Made by a program: the position numbers and the translations under genes. DNA of 64,000 bases. Source: Pyxidicoccus xibeiensis. GTDB taxonomy: Bacteria > Myxococcota > Myxococcia > Myxococcales > Myxococcaceae. The notes under the pieces were generated by a model. The model was given only the letters and a program-made list of their open reading frames with translations, searched no databases and was not told where the DNA came from. Numbering within the stretch: the stretch's first letter is position 1; the number at the start of each line of letters is the position of its first letter. This document shows, one piece after another, positions 34,919 to 44,357 of the stretch. The DNA lies in assembly GCF_024198175.1 (NCBI RefSeq), contig NZ_JAJVKV010000003.1, positions 1,116,001-1,180,000 on the forward strand, written 5' to 3'.

Positions 34919-36487
34919 ATGAAGCACGCAGAGACAGCCCAGCGCCTCCCCGAGTCACTTCCCCCCGCCACGCCCCTCTCCCCGGACGAGGTGCGTCAGG
35001 TCACGAACCTCCTCGAGCGGATTGCCGAGGACCGCTACCTGCTGGCCAGCCTCCCCGAGGATGACCGCATCGCGTTCCTCGCCGCCGCCGGCCGGGTGGT
35101 GAACCCGGACCGCACCACGAAGTCGCGGATGGCCAAGGCGCTCCGGCGCGGCCGCAAGCAGGCGAAGCAGCAGCATGACCGCGAGGTGCGCGCCTCGACG
35201 GAGATTCGCACCCTGCGCCGCTCCGCCATCTTCACCGTGCCGATGCTCCCGCCGCCGCCGCCCACCGACGTGCCGGAGCGGGAGCTCGCCGTCCCGCGCA
35301 AGTGCTACGTGTGCAAGGCCGAGTACCGGAAGCTGCACTTCTTCTACGACTCGATGTGCATCCCCTGCGCGGACTTCAACTACGCCAAGCGCACCCAGCG
35401 CGCGTCGCTGGACGGGAAGGTGGCGCTCATCACCGGCGCCCGCGTGAAGATTGGCTTCCAGGCCTCGCTGATGCTGCTGCGCTCGGGCGCGCGCGTCATC
35501 GCCACCACGCGCTTCCCCAAGGACTCCGCGGAGCGCTACGCGCAGGAGCCCGACTTCGCGGACTGGTCCCACCGGCTGCACATCCACGGCCTGGACCTGC
35601 GCCACGCCCCCAGCGTGGAGCTGTTCGCGAAGTACATCGAGCAGACGCACCCCAGGCTGGACATCCTCATCAACAACGCGGCCCAGACGGTGCGCCGCCC
35701 GCCCGGCTTCTACGCGCACCTGCTGGACGGCGAGCTGCGCGGCTTCGACGCGCTCCCCTCCAAGCTGCGGCCGCTGCTGGCCGGCCACGAGGCCTGCATC
35801 TCCGCGCTGCAGCCCCTGCTCGGCGCTGGCGGCAGCTCGGCGCTGACCACCACGTGGCGCAGCAACGACCCCGCGCTCGGCATCCACTCGTCCGCCGCGC
35901 TGTCGCTCCTGCCGTACACCACGGAGCAGGAGGGTGACGTGCAGGCCCTCTTCCCGCAGGGGCGGCTGGACGCGGACCTGCAGCAGGTGGACCTGCGGGA
36001 GACGAACTCCTGGCGGCTGAAGCTGGCGGAGGTCCAGACGGCGGAGATGCTGGAGGTCCACCTGGTCAACGCGGTGGCGCCCTTCATCCTCTGCGGCAAG
36101 CTCAAGCCGCTGATGCTGCGAGACCGCTCCACGCCCGGCCACATCGTCAACGTCTCGGCGATGGAGGGCAGCTTCTCGCGCGGCACCAAGACGGACAAGC
36201 ACCCGCACACGAACATGGCCAAGGCCGCGCTGAACATGATGACGCTGACCGCCGCGCCCGACTACGCGAAGGACAACATCTTCATGAACGCGGTCGACAC
36301 TGGCTGGGTCACCGACGAGGACCCGGCCATGCACGCCGAGCGCAAGGTGCAGGAGCTCGACTTCCAGCCCCCGCTGGACATCGTCGACGGCGCGGCGCGC
36401 GTGGTGGACCCCGTCATCGCCTCGGAGAACAGCGGCCAGTTCGTGTTCGGCAACTTCTTCAAGGACTACAGCCACACCGCCTGGTGA
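34919..36487 (+). CDS. SDR-family protein with zinc-ribbon insert and altered catalytic residues
   Basis: A 522-residue protein. Residues 1-125 are helical and charged; about 129-150 carry a zinc-ribbon-like set (CYVC...CIPC: Cys129, 132, 147, 150). A Rossmann SDR domain follows: VALITGARVKIGF (172-180), INNAAQTVRR, HLVNAVAPFILCGKL, GHIVNVSAMEG with Ser413, and TNMAKAALNMM where Lys435 is kept but the usual Tyr is Thr431. The glycine motif TGxxxGIG reads TGARVKIG, with Lys for the middle Gly. Both changes suggest an atypical subfamily rather than decay, perhaps binding a nucleotide without dehydrogenase chemistry. Substrate unknown. Confidence 0.85.
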   Translation: MKHAETAQRLPESLPPATPLSPDEVRQVTNLLERIAEDRYLLASLPEDDRIAFLAAAGRVVNPDRTTKSRMAKALRRGRKQAKQQHDREVRASTEIRTLRRSAIFTVPMLPPPPPTDVPERELAVPRKCYVCKAEYRKLHFFYDSMCIPCADFNYAKRTQRASLDGKVALITGARVKIGFQASLMLLRSGARVIATTRFPKDSAERYAQEPDFADWSHRLHIHGLDLRHAPSVELFAKYIEQTHPRLDILINNAAQTVRRPPGFYAHLLDGELRGFDALPSKLRPLLAGHEACISALQPLLGAGGSSALTTTWRSNDPALGIHSSAALSLLPYTTEQEGDVQALFPQGRLDADLQQVDLRETNSWRLKLAEVQTAEMLEVHLVNAVAPFILCGKLKPLMLRDRSTPGHIVNVSAMEGSFSRGTKTDKHPHTNMAKAALNMMTLTAAPDYAKDNIFMNAVDTGWVTDEDPAMHAERKVQELDFQPPLDIVDGAARVVDPVIASENSGQFVFGNFFKDYSHTAW

Positions 36488-36500
36488 GTGCGGCGCCCTC

Positions 36501-36523
36501 GCACACCCGTACTCCGGGTGTGC
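36501..36523 (+). terminator. hairpin after the SDR-like gene
   Basis: GCACACCC (36501-36508) and GGGTGTGC (36516-36523) form an 8-bp stem with a 7-base loop, 13 bp after the stop codon. No clear T-run follows, so termination is only likely. Confidence 0.4.
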
Positions 36524-36662
36524 AATGCCGTTGCAGGAGGCGGCGGCATCCCACCCGGGGTGTCGCCGACTTGCAGCCGGACCCGGTTGGGTGCTCCGCT
36601 CCGGTCGCTCCGGGCCTGGCCCGCGTTGGAGCGCTCTCCCGCTGACCCGCCGCGCTCCGCCC

Positions 36663-38930
36663 ATGCCCTCACGCCCCCGCCCTTCCCTGCCGCTGCGCTG
36701 GCACCTGGTGCGGCTGGTGGTGGGCACGCTGCTGCCCATCGTGGCCTTCGCCTGCGGCCTCTTTTTCTTCTTCGCCCGCGCGGAGCGTGAGGCCGCGGAG
36801 CGGCGGGTGCTCACCTCGGCGCGCTCGCTGGCGGAGGCGTTCGACAGCGACATGGCCGGCTCGGTGAGCACGCTGGAGGCGCTGGCCGCCTCCTCGTTGC
36901 TGGATGCGGGCCACCTCCAGGACTTCCAGGAGCAGTGCGCGCGGGTACTGAAGACGCAGCGCGGGTGGCTGACCGTCATCCTCGCCACTCCCGACGGCGC
37001 CCCCCTGCTCAACACGAGCTTCCCGTGGGGCAGCCCCCTGCCCCCCGTCGCGGAGCCGGAGAGCCTGGCGCGGGTGAGCCAGACGCTGCGCCCCGTGGTG
37101 GGGAACCTCGCCTCCGGGCGCGGCCCCCAGCAGCGGCTCGCCGTCCCCCTGCGCGTTCCGGTGTTGCGCGACGGCGAGCTGCGCTTCGTGCTCACGGCCG
37201 TCGTCGCCGCCGAAGCGTTGGGCGACGTGGTGGCGCGGCAGGCCTCCGACGACGTGGAGTGGACGCGCACGCTCGTGGATGGCCGGGGCTACGTGGCCGC
37301 CCGCACCCGGGACCCCGCCCGCTTCGTGGGCAGGCAGGCGACGCCGTCCTTCCTGGAGCGCACGCGCACCTCGCACGAGGGCGTCTACGCGGACCGCTCG
37401 CTGGAGGGCGAGCCCGTCCATGCCGCATTCAGCCGGACGGAGTCCGGGTGGACGGCCACCGTCGTCAGCCCGCGGCGGGTGCTCGATGCGGCCGCGCGGC
37501 GCTCGCTGCTGGCGGGAGGGTTGCTCGGCCTGGCCATGCTGCTGCTGAGCATCATCGGGGCCTGGGCCCTCGCCCGGCGCATCGAGCGCTCCATCTCCGA
37601 GGCGGCGGACGCGGCGGATGCGCTCGCGCGCGGCACCCCGGTGCGGATGGGGCTGGCGGAGGTGCGCGAGCTGGCGCGGCTCAACGAGGCCCTGGAGCGC
37701 TCCGGGAGCCTGCTGGAGGCGCGAGAGCGCGAGCGCGACGCCCTCCTGGCCGAGGCCGAGGTGGCCCGTGCCGAGGCCATCTCCGCCACCCGGGCCAAGG
37801 ACGCCTTCCTGGCCATGCTGGGGCACGAGCTGCGCAACCCGCTCGCCCCCATCGTCAGCTCGATGGAGCGGCTGCGCCTGCGCGGGCTGGCCGAGACGCC
37901 CGAGCACGAGGTCATCGGCCGCCAGCTCAACCACGTGGTGCGGCTGGTGGACGACCTGCTCGACCTGGCGCGCATCGTCCGCGGGCAGATGTCGCTGCAC
38001 CGCGAGCCGGTGGAGCTGGCGGACGTGGTCGCCCGGGCGGCGGAGGCGGTGGCGCCGCTCATCTCCCAGCGCAAGCACACGCTCGAGCTGGAGGTGCCGC
38101 GCTCCGGACTGACGGTCTTCGGCGACGCGGACCGGCTCACCCAGGTGGTGAGCAACCTGCTCACCAACGCGGCGAAGTACACGCCTCCCGGGGGAATGCT
38201 GAAGCTGTGGGTGGAGGCGCTCCCCGAACAGGTCTGCCTCTCCGTCGAGGACAATGGCGAGGGCGTCGCCCCCGAGCTCGCGGAGCGCATCTTCGCCCCC
38301 TTCGTCCAGGGGCCCCGCTCGGTGGACCGCACCGTGGGCGGGCTCGGCATCGGGCTGGCGCTGGTGCAGAGCGTGGTGACGGCGCACGGTGGCCGCGTCG
38401 AGCTGCACAGCGAGGGGCCCGGCACGGGCAGCACCTTCACCGTCTGGCTGCCCCGCCACACGGCCGCCGAGCCGCCCGCCGAGGCGCCTCCGGCACGGGA
38501 GGAGCGCGCGGGGCAGGAAGCCGTCGCCGCCGAGGCGCCCCTGGCGGCGAAGCCCCGGGTGCTGCTGGTGGACGACAACGTGGACGCGGCCGAGGCGCTG
38601 GCGGACCTGCTGGAGATGTCCGGGTACCCGGTCGCCGTGGCGCATGACCACCGTCAGGCGCTGCAGCGGCTGGAGTCCTTCACACCGGACGTGGCCATCC
38701 TCGACATCGGCCTGCCGGAGGTGGACGGCTATGGCGTGGCCGCCAGCCTCCGCGAGCGCCTGGGCGAGGCGAGCCCCGTCTTCGCCGCGCTCACCGGCTA
38801 CGGCCAGCGGGAGGACCGCTCCCGCAGCGAGGCCGCCGGCTTCCAGCACCACTTCGTGAAGCCCGTGAGGCTGGAGGAGCTGGTGGCCTTCCTGGAGCAG
38901 CACCGGAAGTCACGCCGCGGCGCCGCCTGA
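36663..38930 (+). CDS. hybrid sensor histidine kinase / response regulator
   Basis: A 755-residue hybrid kinase. Membrane helix about 16-38, extracytoplasmic sensor about 40-280 of dCache type (GWLTVILATPDGAPLLNTSF, RLAVPLRVPVLRDGELRFVL, DGRGYVAARTRDPARFVG), second helix about 282-302, linker coiled coil (about 340-375), HisKA with FLAMLGHELRNPLAP (His388), ATPase domain (NLLTNAAKYTPPGG, VEDNGEGVAPEL, VGGLGIGLALVQ) and a C-terminal REC domain with PRVLLVDDNVDAAEAL and Asp681 in ILDIGLPEVDG. It lacks a DNA-binding output, so signal passes by phosphorelay or through a separate partner. ATG at 36663 gives the best membrane start. Stands alone on its strand. Confidence 0.92.
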   Translation: MPSRPRPSLPLRWHLVRLVVGTLLPIVAFACGLFFFFARAEREAAERRVLTSARSLAEAFDSDMAGSVSTLEALAASSLLDAGHLQDFQEQCARVLKTQRGWLTVILATPDGAPLLNTSFPWGSPLPPVAEPESLARVSQTLRPVVGNLASGRGPQQRLAVPLRVPVLRDGELRFVLTAVVAAEALGDVVARQASDDVEWTRTLVDGRGYVAARTRDPARFVGRQATPSFLERTRTSHEGVYADRSLEGEPVHAAFSRTESGWTATVVSPRRVLDAAARRSLLAGGLLGLAMLLLSIIGAWALARRIERSISEAADAADALARGTPVRMGLAEVRELARLNEALERSGSLLEARERERDALLAEAEVARAEAISATRAKDAFLAMLGHELRNPLAPIVSSMERLRLRGLAETPEHEVIGRQLNHVVRLVDDLLDLARIVRGQMSLHREPVELADVVARAAEAVAPLISQRKHTLELEVPRSGLTVFGDADRLTQVVSNLLTNAAKYTPPGGMLKLWVEALPEQVCLSVEDNGEGVAPELAERIFAPFVQGPRSVDRTVGGLGIGLALVQSVVTAHGGRVELHSEGPGTGSTFTVWLPRHTAAEPPAEAPPAREERAGQEAVAAEAPLAAKPRVLLVDDNVDAAEALADLLEMSGYPVAVAHDHRQALQRLESFTPDVAILDIGLPEVDGYGVAASLRERLGEASPVFAALTGYGQREDRSRSEAAGFQHHFVKPVRLEELVAFLEQHRKSRRGAA

Positions 38931-39025
38931 GGGCGGCTCGCGAAGAAAGGGGTGAGGAACTCCGGCGCCGGCCTCCGTCATGACTCGCAGGAACGCAGTC
39001 GGGCCCACGGCCCAGGGGGCAAGTC

Positions 39026-39400
39026 ATGAAGCGAGTGTCAGTTCTTTCCGCGGTGCTGCTGTCCACCCTCTTCGCCGGAGCGGCCGACGCGGCCCCCATC
39101 ACGGTGAATGGCTACATCTGCTCGGCGTCGTACACGAGGCAGCCCAATCTCAACCTGGGCCTCCAGGGCTTCGTGGGGGTGACCGTGCGCTCCGGGGTGG
39201 GGTGCACCGGGGCCGACCTCGGCCACTACTACTACCTGGGGGAGAGCGCGGCCTTCGCGGGGTACCAGTACAGCGAGGCGGAGCGGCTCCAGCTCTTCGA
39301 GCAGGCGAAGCAGGCGGCGACCCAGCAGACCCGCGTCACCCTCTCCGTCGAGGGCACCGACGGCAAGGGCATCCTCCACACGACGTACCTGGCGAACTGA
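39026..39400 (+). CDS. small exported protein of unknown function
   Basis: A 124-residue protein with signal peptide MKRVSVLSAVLLSTLFAGAADAA and probable cleavage after ADA. The mature part has a beta-rich pattern, ITVNGYICSASYT, LQGFVGVTVRSGVGCTGADL, and two Cys residues that could form a disulfide, then an amphipathic Glu/Gln/Ala helix (AERLQLFEQAKQAATQQ) and a final strand. No family recognised. ATG follows GGGGGCAAGTC. A perfect GC hairpin (39417-39440) ends the unit. Confidence 0.75.
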   Translation: MKRVSVLSAVLLSTLFAGAADAAPITVNGYICSASYTRQPNLNLGLQGFVGVTVRSGVGCTGADLGHYYYLGESAAFAGYQYSEAERLQLFEQAKQAATQQTRVTLSVEGTDGKGILHTTYLAN

Positions 39401-39416
39401 GGCCTTCCACGGCGGT

Positions 39417-39440
39417 GGGAGCGGGCACCCGCCCGCTCCC
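39417..39440. terminator. perfect 10-bp GC hairpin between convergent genes
   Basis: GGGAGCGGGC (39417-39426) and GCCCGCTCCC (39431-39440) pair perfectly around the loop ACCC. It lies 17 bp past one stop and 21 bp before the stop of the convergent gene, so it could serve both directions. There is no T-run. Confidence 0.6.
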
Positions 39441-39460
39441 GTGAGGCCCCGGAGCGTCCG

Positions 39461-40531
39461 CTACGGCGTGGCCGGAGCCGGCGCGGGTGCGGCGGGAAGC
39501 GACTTGCGCCACGTCGCGCAGGCCGCCAGCGCCCCCTCCAGCTCCTTCTCCGTGCGCTTCTCCACCAGCGGGCAGAGGACGGCATCGCGCCAGAGGGACA
39601 GCGCGCCGGAGCCGCTGTCGAGGTGCACGGCCTCGACCTCGTTGCCGGCGACCACCAGCGTCTCCGTCACGCCGTCGGCGTCCAGGTCCAGGTCCACGAG
39701 CGAGGCCGTCTTCCCGTTGCGCAGCAGGTCCACCGAGAGTCGCCGCAGCGCCTGCGTCCCGGACACCTGGAACACGTCCAGCACGCCCGGCTTGCCCTCG
39801 CCCGCGTCGTCCCGCAGCATCCACACGTCCGGCCCCAGCATCCGCACCGGGCGGTAGCGCGCGGCGCGGTCCCCGGGCACCAGCTGCGCGGAGGCCAGCC
39901 GGCCGCGGTCCGAGCGCACCACCCAGGCCCGCCCCGTCCCCTCCAGGCGGCACACCTGCGTCACCCCGTCCCCGGCGCCGCCCAGCGGCAGCACCGAGCA
40001 GCGGAAGTCGCCCTTCACCTGCTCGCAGGCCTCCGCCGCTTCGGCCTGGGGAGCCTCCGGCTCGGCGGCCTCCTCCGGCACGGGCGTCACGCCGTCGGCC
40101 GAGGACCACTGGGACACCACCGTCGACACCAGCGCCAGGTCGCCCTTGGCGACGCCCTGGCGGTAGCGCTGCTCCAGCGCCTCGCCGCCCATGGCCTTCT
40201 GCGCCTCCTCCAGCGTCGCGGCCAGGGCCGCCGGCATGTCCGCGGCTTCCACCTGGGTCTTCAGGATGGAGGCGTCGCCCCGCCAGCCCGCGGCCAGCCG
40301 CTTCTGCAGCTCCTCCAGCGTGCGTCGCTCGGTGGCCCGGGTGGTGCCGGCCTCGTCCAGCTTCGTCTTCAGCCGCTCCACCTCGGCGGACAGCGCCTGC
40401 GCGCGGGCCTCCTCCTCGCGCTGCGTGGCCTGCGTGGCCTCCAGCTTCTTGCGCGCCTCCGCGCGCGCGGCCTCTCCCCCACAGCCCACGAGCGCGAGCC
40501 CCACCGCGCACACTCCGAACAGGCGCTTCAT
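39461..40531 (-). CDS. coiled-coil lipoprotein with calcium-binding-like repeat
   Basis: A 356-residue lipoprotein: MKRLFGVCAVGLALVGC (lipobox VGC). Residues about 20-70 form a coiled coil (ARAEARKKLEATQATQREEE, EVERLKTKLDEAG). The C-terminal half is beta-rich with DLDLDADGVTETLVVAGN, the DxDxDG pattern of FG-GAP/VCBS-type calcium sites. It overlaps the upstream lipoprotein gene by 4 bp (ATGA), so they are made together. No close family recognised; a structural or adhesive envelope complex with its partner is a fair guess. Confidence 0.8.
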   Translation of the reverse strand: MKRLFGVCAVGLALVGCGGEAARAEARKKLEATQATQREEEARAQALSAEVERLKTKLDEAGTTRATERRTLEELQKRLAAGWRGDASILKTQVEAADMPAALAATLEEAQKAMGGEALEQRYRQGVAKGDLALVSTVVSQWSSADGVTPVPEEAAEPEAPQAEAAEACEQVKGDFRCSVLPLGGAGDGVTQVCRLEGTGRAWVVRSDRGRLASAQLVPGDRAARYRPVRMLGPDVWMLRDDAGEGKPGVLDVFQVSGTQALRRLSVDLLRNGKTASLVDLDLDADGVTETLVVAGNEVEAVHLDSGSGALSLWRDAVLCPLVEKRTEKELEGALAACATWRKSLPAAPAPAPATP

Positions 40532-42192
40532 GGCGTCACCTCTCCAGCCACCTTGGCATCAGTCCCCGCATCCGCTGGCGCCGTGACGGCGGGCGCCGGT
40601 GGTGGCTCGGGCTTCTTCGCGCAGGCCTCCTTGTAGGCGGCCGGCAGGCGCGCGGGCTCCTTCTCCAGCGCCGCGCAGACCTCGCTGCTCTCCCACATCT
40701 CGACGGCGTCCTTCTCCGGGTCCGTAGGGAAGCTGACGGCCACCACCCGTCCCGTGAAGAGGCCTACCACCATGGGGCCCTGCTCCTTCAGGCCGGACAG
40801 CGGCGCCAGGGACACCTTGCCGCCCTGGCGGAGCACGTCATCGAACTCGAGGTGCTCGGTCAGCGAGGACAGCTTCACGGCGTCCGGCGGGGCTTCGTTG
40901 GGCTTGAGCCCCTTCACCGAGCGCAGCACCGTGTGCTCGAGCACGTGCGTGGTGGAGACCTTCAGGAGCTCCTTGCCGTCCGCCGCGAGCGTGCGCGTGT
41001 CCACCGCCACCACGAAGATGCCCGGGGCGGGCGTGGCCTCCAGCCGGGCGGTGCGCGTCATGCGCGCGGGCGTCGGCTCGCCGGAATCGCCGGCCTCGGA
41101 GTCCGACATCATTGGGGTGTCCGGCACACACGACGCCACACACTCCTGGTAGCTCAGCTCCTGCGCGGCCTCCTCGGCGCGGCGCTGGGCGTCGGCGGCC
41201 TCTTCCTCGGCCGCCTCGGCGGCACGGCGCGCCTGATAGACGTCGGGGGACTCGTTGGTCTCCCCCACTTCTTCGTCGTCCGAGTGGTCGAAGTCGTCGG
41301 GGTCATCCCCGGGCGTGCAGGCGCACGGGTCCTCGTAGCGGCCGAACTTCAGGTCGCACTGGTGGGTGCAGGAGAGCTCGCCGTTGGCCGCCTCGCACCT
41401 GGCGAGCCCCAGGGTGTTGGGCGGGTGGTAGAGGTCGACGTCGGGCTCCGGCCAGTCGCTGGCGTACAGCTTCCCTCCGTGCTCGAAGGCGATGCGCACC
41501 ACCTCCCGCGAGGTGGGCAGGTAATTGATGGCATGGGGGGATTCCCGGGCGTCCGAGGGCTCCGGGTGCTCGAAGGTGGCGCGGCAGAAGGCGGCGGGTG
41601 GCAGCCCCTCGCCCGTGCGGGCCAGCGTCTCGCAGTTCCAGTCCGGCCACTGGGACAGCCGCTCGGGGACGTCCTCGCAGCTGTTCTCGTAGGGCTCGGC
41701 ATCGCAGCTGGGGTCGCAGCTGCTGGCGGACTCGGGCTCGGCGTCGCCCTCCCCTTCGCCTTCCTCGGACTCCTGCTTCGGAACCTCGACGCAGGGGCGC
41801 TCGGAGGCGAGCAGCCCGGAGACCAGGGCGTGCAGCGCCTTGGCGTCCTTCTTCCGGGTGGCCTCCTCGAGCAGGAAGCCGGCCCGGGCGGAGCGCAGGG
41901 ACGCGTCGAGCCCGTCCAGGCGGGCCTCGGCGTCCGGCTCCACCAGCCAGGAGCTGGCGGCCAGGGTGCGGTGGTACGCGGCGACGGTGGCATCCGTCTG
42001 GGTGCGCGTCTCCGAGAGCTTCTGGGACAGGAGCGCCTTCTCGCGCTCGAGTCCCTCCCGGAAGGAGCGGGCCTCGGCGAGCTGCTTCTCCGCCGCGGCG
42101 ACCTCCTGTTGCTTCTGCTCGAGTTCCTTGTCGCGGCACGCACCCAGCGCCAGCAGCGCCAGGGCGGGCCCGGTGATACGCAGACGACCCAT
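40528..42192 (-). CDS. coiled-coil, Cys-rich lipoprotein
   Basis: A 554-residue lipoprotein. ATG at 42192 gives MGRLRITGPALALLALGAC, a signal II peptide. Residues about 19-70 are coiled coil (DKELEQKQQEVAAAEKQLAE, REGLEREKALLSQKLSETR). About 140-330 hold an acidic, Cys-rich stretch (SSCDPSCDAEPYENSCED, CTHQCDLKFGRYEDPCACTP) that could form disulfides or bind metal. Another Ala/Glu coiled coil lies about 335-360 (ARRAAEAAEEEAADAQRRAE). It is followed by its coupled lipoprotein partner. The pair shares a coiled-coil-then-beta plan. Function unknown. Confidence 0.8.
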   Translation of the reverse strand: MGRLRITGPALALLALGACRDKELEQKQQEVAAAEKQLAEARSFREGLEREKALLSQKLSETRTQTDATVAAYHRTLAASSWLVEPDAEARLDGLDASLRSARAGFLLEEATRKKDAKALHALVSGLLASERPCVEVPKQESEEGEGEGDAEPESASSCDPSCDAEPYENSCEDVPERLSQWPDWNCETLARTGEGLPPAAFCRATFEHPEPSDARESPHAINYLPTSREVVRIAFEHGGKLYASDWPEPDVDLYHPPNTLGLARCEAANGELSCTHQCDLKFGRYEDPCACTPGDDPDDFDHSDDEEVGETNESPDVYQARRAAEAAEEEAADAQRRAEEAAQELSYQECVASCVPDTPMMSDSEAGDSGEPTPARMTRTARLEATPAPGIFVVAVDTRTLAADGKELLKVSTTHVLEHTVLRSVKGLKPNEAPPDAVKLSSLTEHLEFDDVLRQGGKVSLAPLSGLKEQGPMVVGLFTGRVVAVSFPTDPEKDAVEMWESSEVCAALEKEPARLPAAYKEACAKKPEPPPAPAVTAPADAGTDAKVAGEVTP

Positions 42193-42333
42193 GTTCTGGA
42201 GTCCCCCTCTGTGCCGGGGAGCATCGCGCAATCGAGGGCCCGCTGTCAGTGGGTGGCCCGGCACCCGTCAGTGCCGAGGCCTCGTCGCGACTCCTTCACT
42301 TGCGTACGGTGGCCAGGAAAGGCGGAGCTGCCC

Positions 42334-43053
42334 ATGGATTGCCGCAGGACGCTGTTCGCCACGATGCCTGGAGGGCAGACCGTCCTCCTCCGCAGCTTCG
42401 AGTCGCCGGGAGAGTCCCCCAGCCATGAGGTCACCCTGTACCGGGACTACCTGACGCCAGCTCCCCGACAGCTGCCCCTCCCCAGGGGCTTTCCGGAGGA
42501 GTTCGCATCGGAGGAGGAGGCGCTGGAGCAGGTCCACCGGACGCTGCGAGTCGAGGCGAGCGCGTTCCAGGACATCCACCTGGGACGCCGCGTGGACATC
42601 GACTTCGTGGAGGCACTGAAGCGGGGCACCCTCGAGCCGCTGTGCGCGGGAATGTCAGCCGACGCCCTGGTGGCGCTGCTGGGACTTCCCGAAGGCGTCA
42701 CGCCATTGTCTGGGCCCGGCTTCGTCGGCTGGCTCTACGGCTCCGTGCAGCTGTACCTGCAGGACGATGCACTCCTCTACTTCGAAATCGACGATGGGCT
42801 GGGCGAGTTCACCAGCCTGCACCTCGGGGGTTGGTTCCTGGAGCCATCGACGACGAGGCGTCAGCTCGAACAGGCGCTGACGTCCCGAGGGGTGGAGTAC
42901 CGGGTGGTCCCCCACTTCGGAATGCAAGTCATCTGGGTTCCAGGCGCGCGGCACCGCGACGGCTGCATGTTCGACTTCCACGAGGATGAGCGCATCCACG
43001 CGTTCTACTGGCTTCACTCCGCCCCGGCCTCGGGCGTCTCCAGCAGCTTGTAG
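42334..43053 (+). CDS. hypothetical protein, immunity-like in style
   Basis: A 239-residue cytosolic protein without a signal peptide. Its C-terminal region has SADALVALLGLPEGVTPLSG, WLYGSVQLYLQDDALLYFEI and TRRQLEQALTSRGVEYRVVP, the pattern (LG.P....YGS.QL....L..I) seen in many uncharacterised SMI1-like or immunity-type proteins. That similarity is loose. The start at 42334 is preceded by GGCGGAGCTGCCC. Its 3' end overlaps the convergent response-regulator gene by 40 bp. Nearby toxin genes were not seen, so a stand-alone role is equally likely. Confidence 0.75.
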   Translation: MDCRRTLFATMPGGQTVLLRSFESPGESPSHEVTLYRDYLTPAPRQLPLPRGFPEEFASEEEALEQVHRTLRVEASAFQDIHLGRRVDIDFVEALKRGTLEPLCAGMSADALVALLGLPEGVTPLSGPGFVGWLYGSVQLYLQDDALLYFEIDDGLGEFTSLHLGGWFLEPSTTRRQLEQALTSRGVEYRVVPHFGMQVIWVPGARHRDGCMFDFHEDERIHAFYWLHSAPASGVSSSL

Positions 43054-44357
43054 AGCGTCTTCCGGTCCACGTCGAGCAGGCGCGCCGCCTCGCTCTTGTT
43101 GCCACCCACGTGCTGGAGCACGTGCGCCGCGTACCGGCGTGACAGCTCCGCCAGGCTGGGCAGGTCCCCCGCCAGCCCCGTCAGCTTCTGCGTCGCATCG
43201 CCGATGGGCTCCGGGAAGTCCTGCGGGCCCAGCACGCCCGTCACGTTCAGCGCGAGCGCCCGCGCCACCACGTTCTCCAGCTGCCGCACGTTGCCCGGCC
43301 AGTCGTAGCCCGTCAGCCGCGCCATCGCGTCCGGCGTCACCACCGGCCGCACCCCGCCCCGCGCGTGCCGCCCCGCGAAGTGCTCCACCAGCGCCGGCAC
43401 GTCCTCGCGCCGCTCCCGCAGCGGCGGCAGGTGCAGGTGCACCACGTCCAGCCGGTAGAGCAAATCCTCGCGGAACAGCCCCTCCACCACCCGCGCCTTC
43501 AGGTCCTTGTTCGTCGCCGCCACCACCCGCACGTCCACCTTCACCGGCAGGCTCTCGCCCACCCGGCGAATCTCGCCCTCCTGCAGCACGCGCAAGAGCT
43601 GCGACTGGACCTTCATCCCCACGTCGCCAATCTCGTCCAGGAAGAGCGTGCCGCCGTTGGCCTCCTCGAAGACGCCCCGCCGCGCGCCCGAGGCGCCCGT
43701 GAAGCTGCCCTTCGCATGGCCGAACAGCTCGCTCTCCATCAGCGACTCGGTAATCGCTCCGCAGTCCACCGGGATGAACGGCCCCGGCGCCCGGGGCGAG
43801 CGCTTGTGCAGCGCCCGCGCCACCATCTCCTTCCCCGTCCCCGTCTCGCCCGTAATCAGCACCGGCACGTTGCTCGCCGCCGCGCGCGCCACCTGCTTGT
43901 ACACCTCCAGCAGCGCGGGGCTGCGCCCCACCAGCACCAGCGACGTGCGCTCCACCTGCTGCCTCAGCGAGCGGTTCTCCTCCACCAGCCGCTTCTGCTC
44001 CAGCGCCCGCCGCGCCACGCGAAGAATCGCGTCCACGTCGAACGGCTTGGCCAGGTAGTCGAAGGCGCCCTGCTGGATGCTGTCCAGCGCGCCCTCGATG
44101 TTGCCGAACGCCGTCACCACGATGACCGGCGTGTCCGGCAGCTGCGACTTCACCTCCTGCAGTACCTTGAGGCCATCCCCCGGCTCGGGCATGGCCATGT
44201 CCGTCATCACCAAATCGAACGGCCCTTCCGCGATGCGCTCCGCGGCCCGCTTCGGGTCCGGCGCCTGCGTCACCGCGCCCAGCGTGCCCAACAGCCGCTG
44301 GAGCAGGTCGCGAGCCTGGGGGTCGTCGTCCACCACGAGGATGCGGGCCGTGCTCAT
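43014..44357 (-). CDS. sigma-54-dependent response regulator (NtrC/AtoC family)
   Basis: A 447-residue activator. REC domain (about 5-118) with Asp53 in [10 protein letters not shown] and Lys104 in YLAKPF; AAA+ domain with Walker A GETGTGKE (170-177), the sigma-54 loop GSFTGA (217-222) and Walker B TLFLDE (237-242); C-terminal helix-turn-helix [18 protein letters not shown]. Its start overlaps the stop of the kinase gene upstream by 4 bp (ATGA). A sigma-54 promoter just upstream of the 46630 gene is a plausible local target. Its stop overlaps the 42334 gene by 40 bp. Confidence 0.95.
   Translation of the reverse strand: MSTARILVVDDDPQARDLLQRLLGTLGAVTQAPDPKRAAERIAEGPFDLVMTDMAMPEPGDGLKVLQEVKSQLPDTPVIVVTAFGNIEGALDSIQQGAFDYLAKPFDVDAILRVARRALEQKRLVEENRSLRQQVERTSLVLVGRSPALLEVYKQVARAAASNVPVLITGETGTGKEMVARALHKRSPRAPGPFIPVDCGAITESLMESELFGHAKGSFTGASGARRGVFEEANGGTLFLDEIGDVGMKVQSQLLRVLQEGEIRRVGESLPVKVDVRVVAATNKDLKARVVEGLFREDLLYRLDVVHLHLPPLRERREDVPALVEHFAGRHARGGVRPVVTPDAMARLTGYDWPGNVRQLENVVARALALNVTGVLGPQDFPEPIGDATQKLTGLAGDLPSLAELSRRYAAHVLQHVGGNKSEAARLLDVDRKTLYKLLETPEAGAE

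Noticed and set aside
39487-42333. Plus-strand frame continuous with the 42334 gene but beginning far upstream
   Set aside because: The upstream part runs antisense to two lipoprotein genes; only the section from ATG 42334 looks like real coding sequence.
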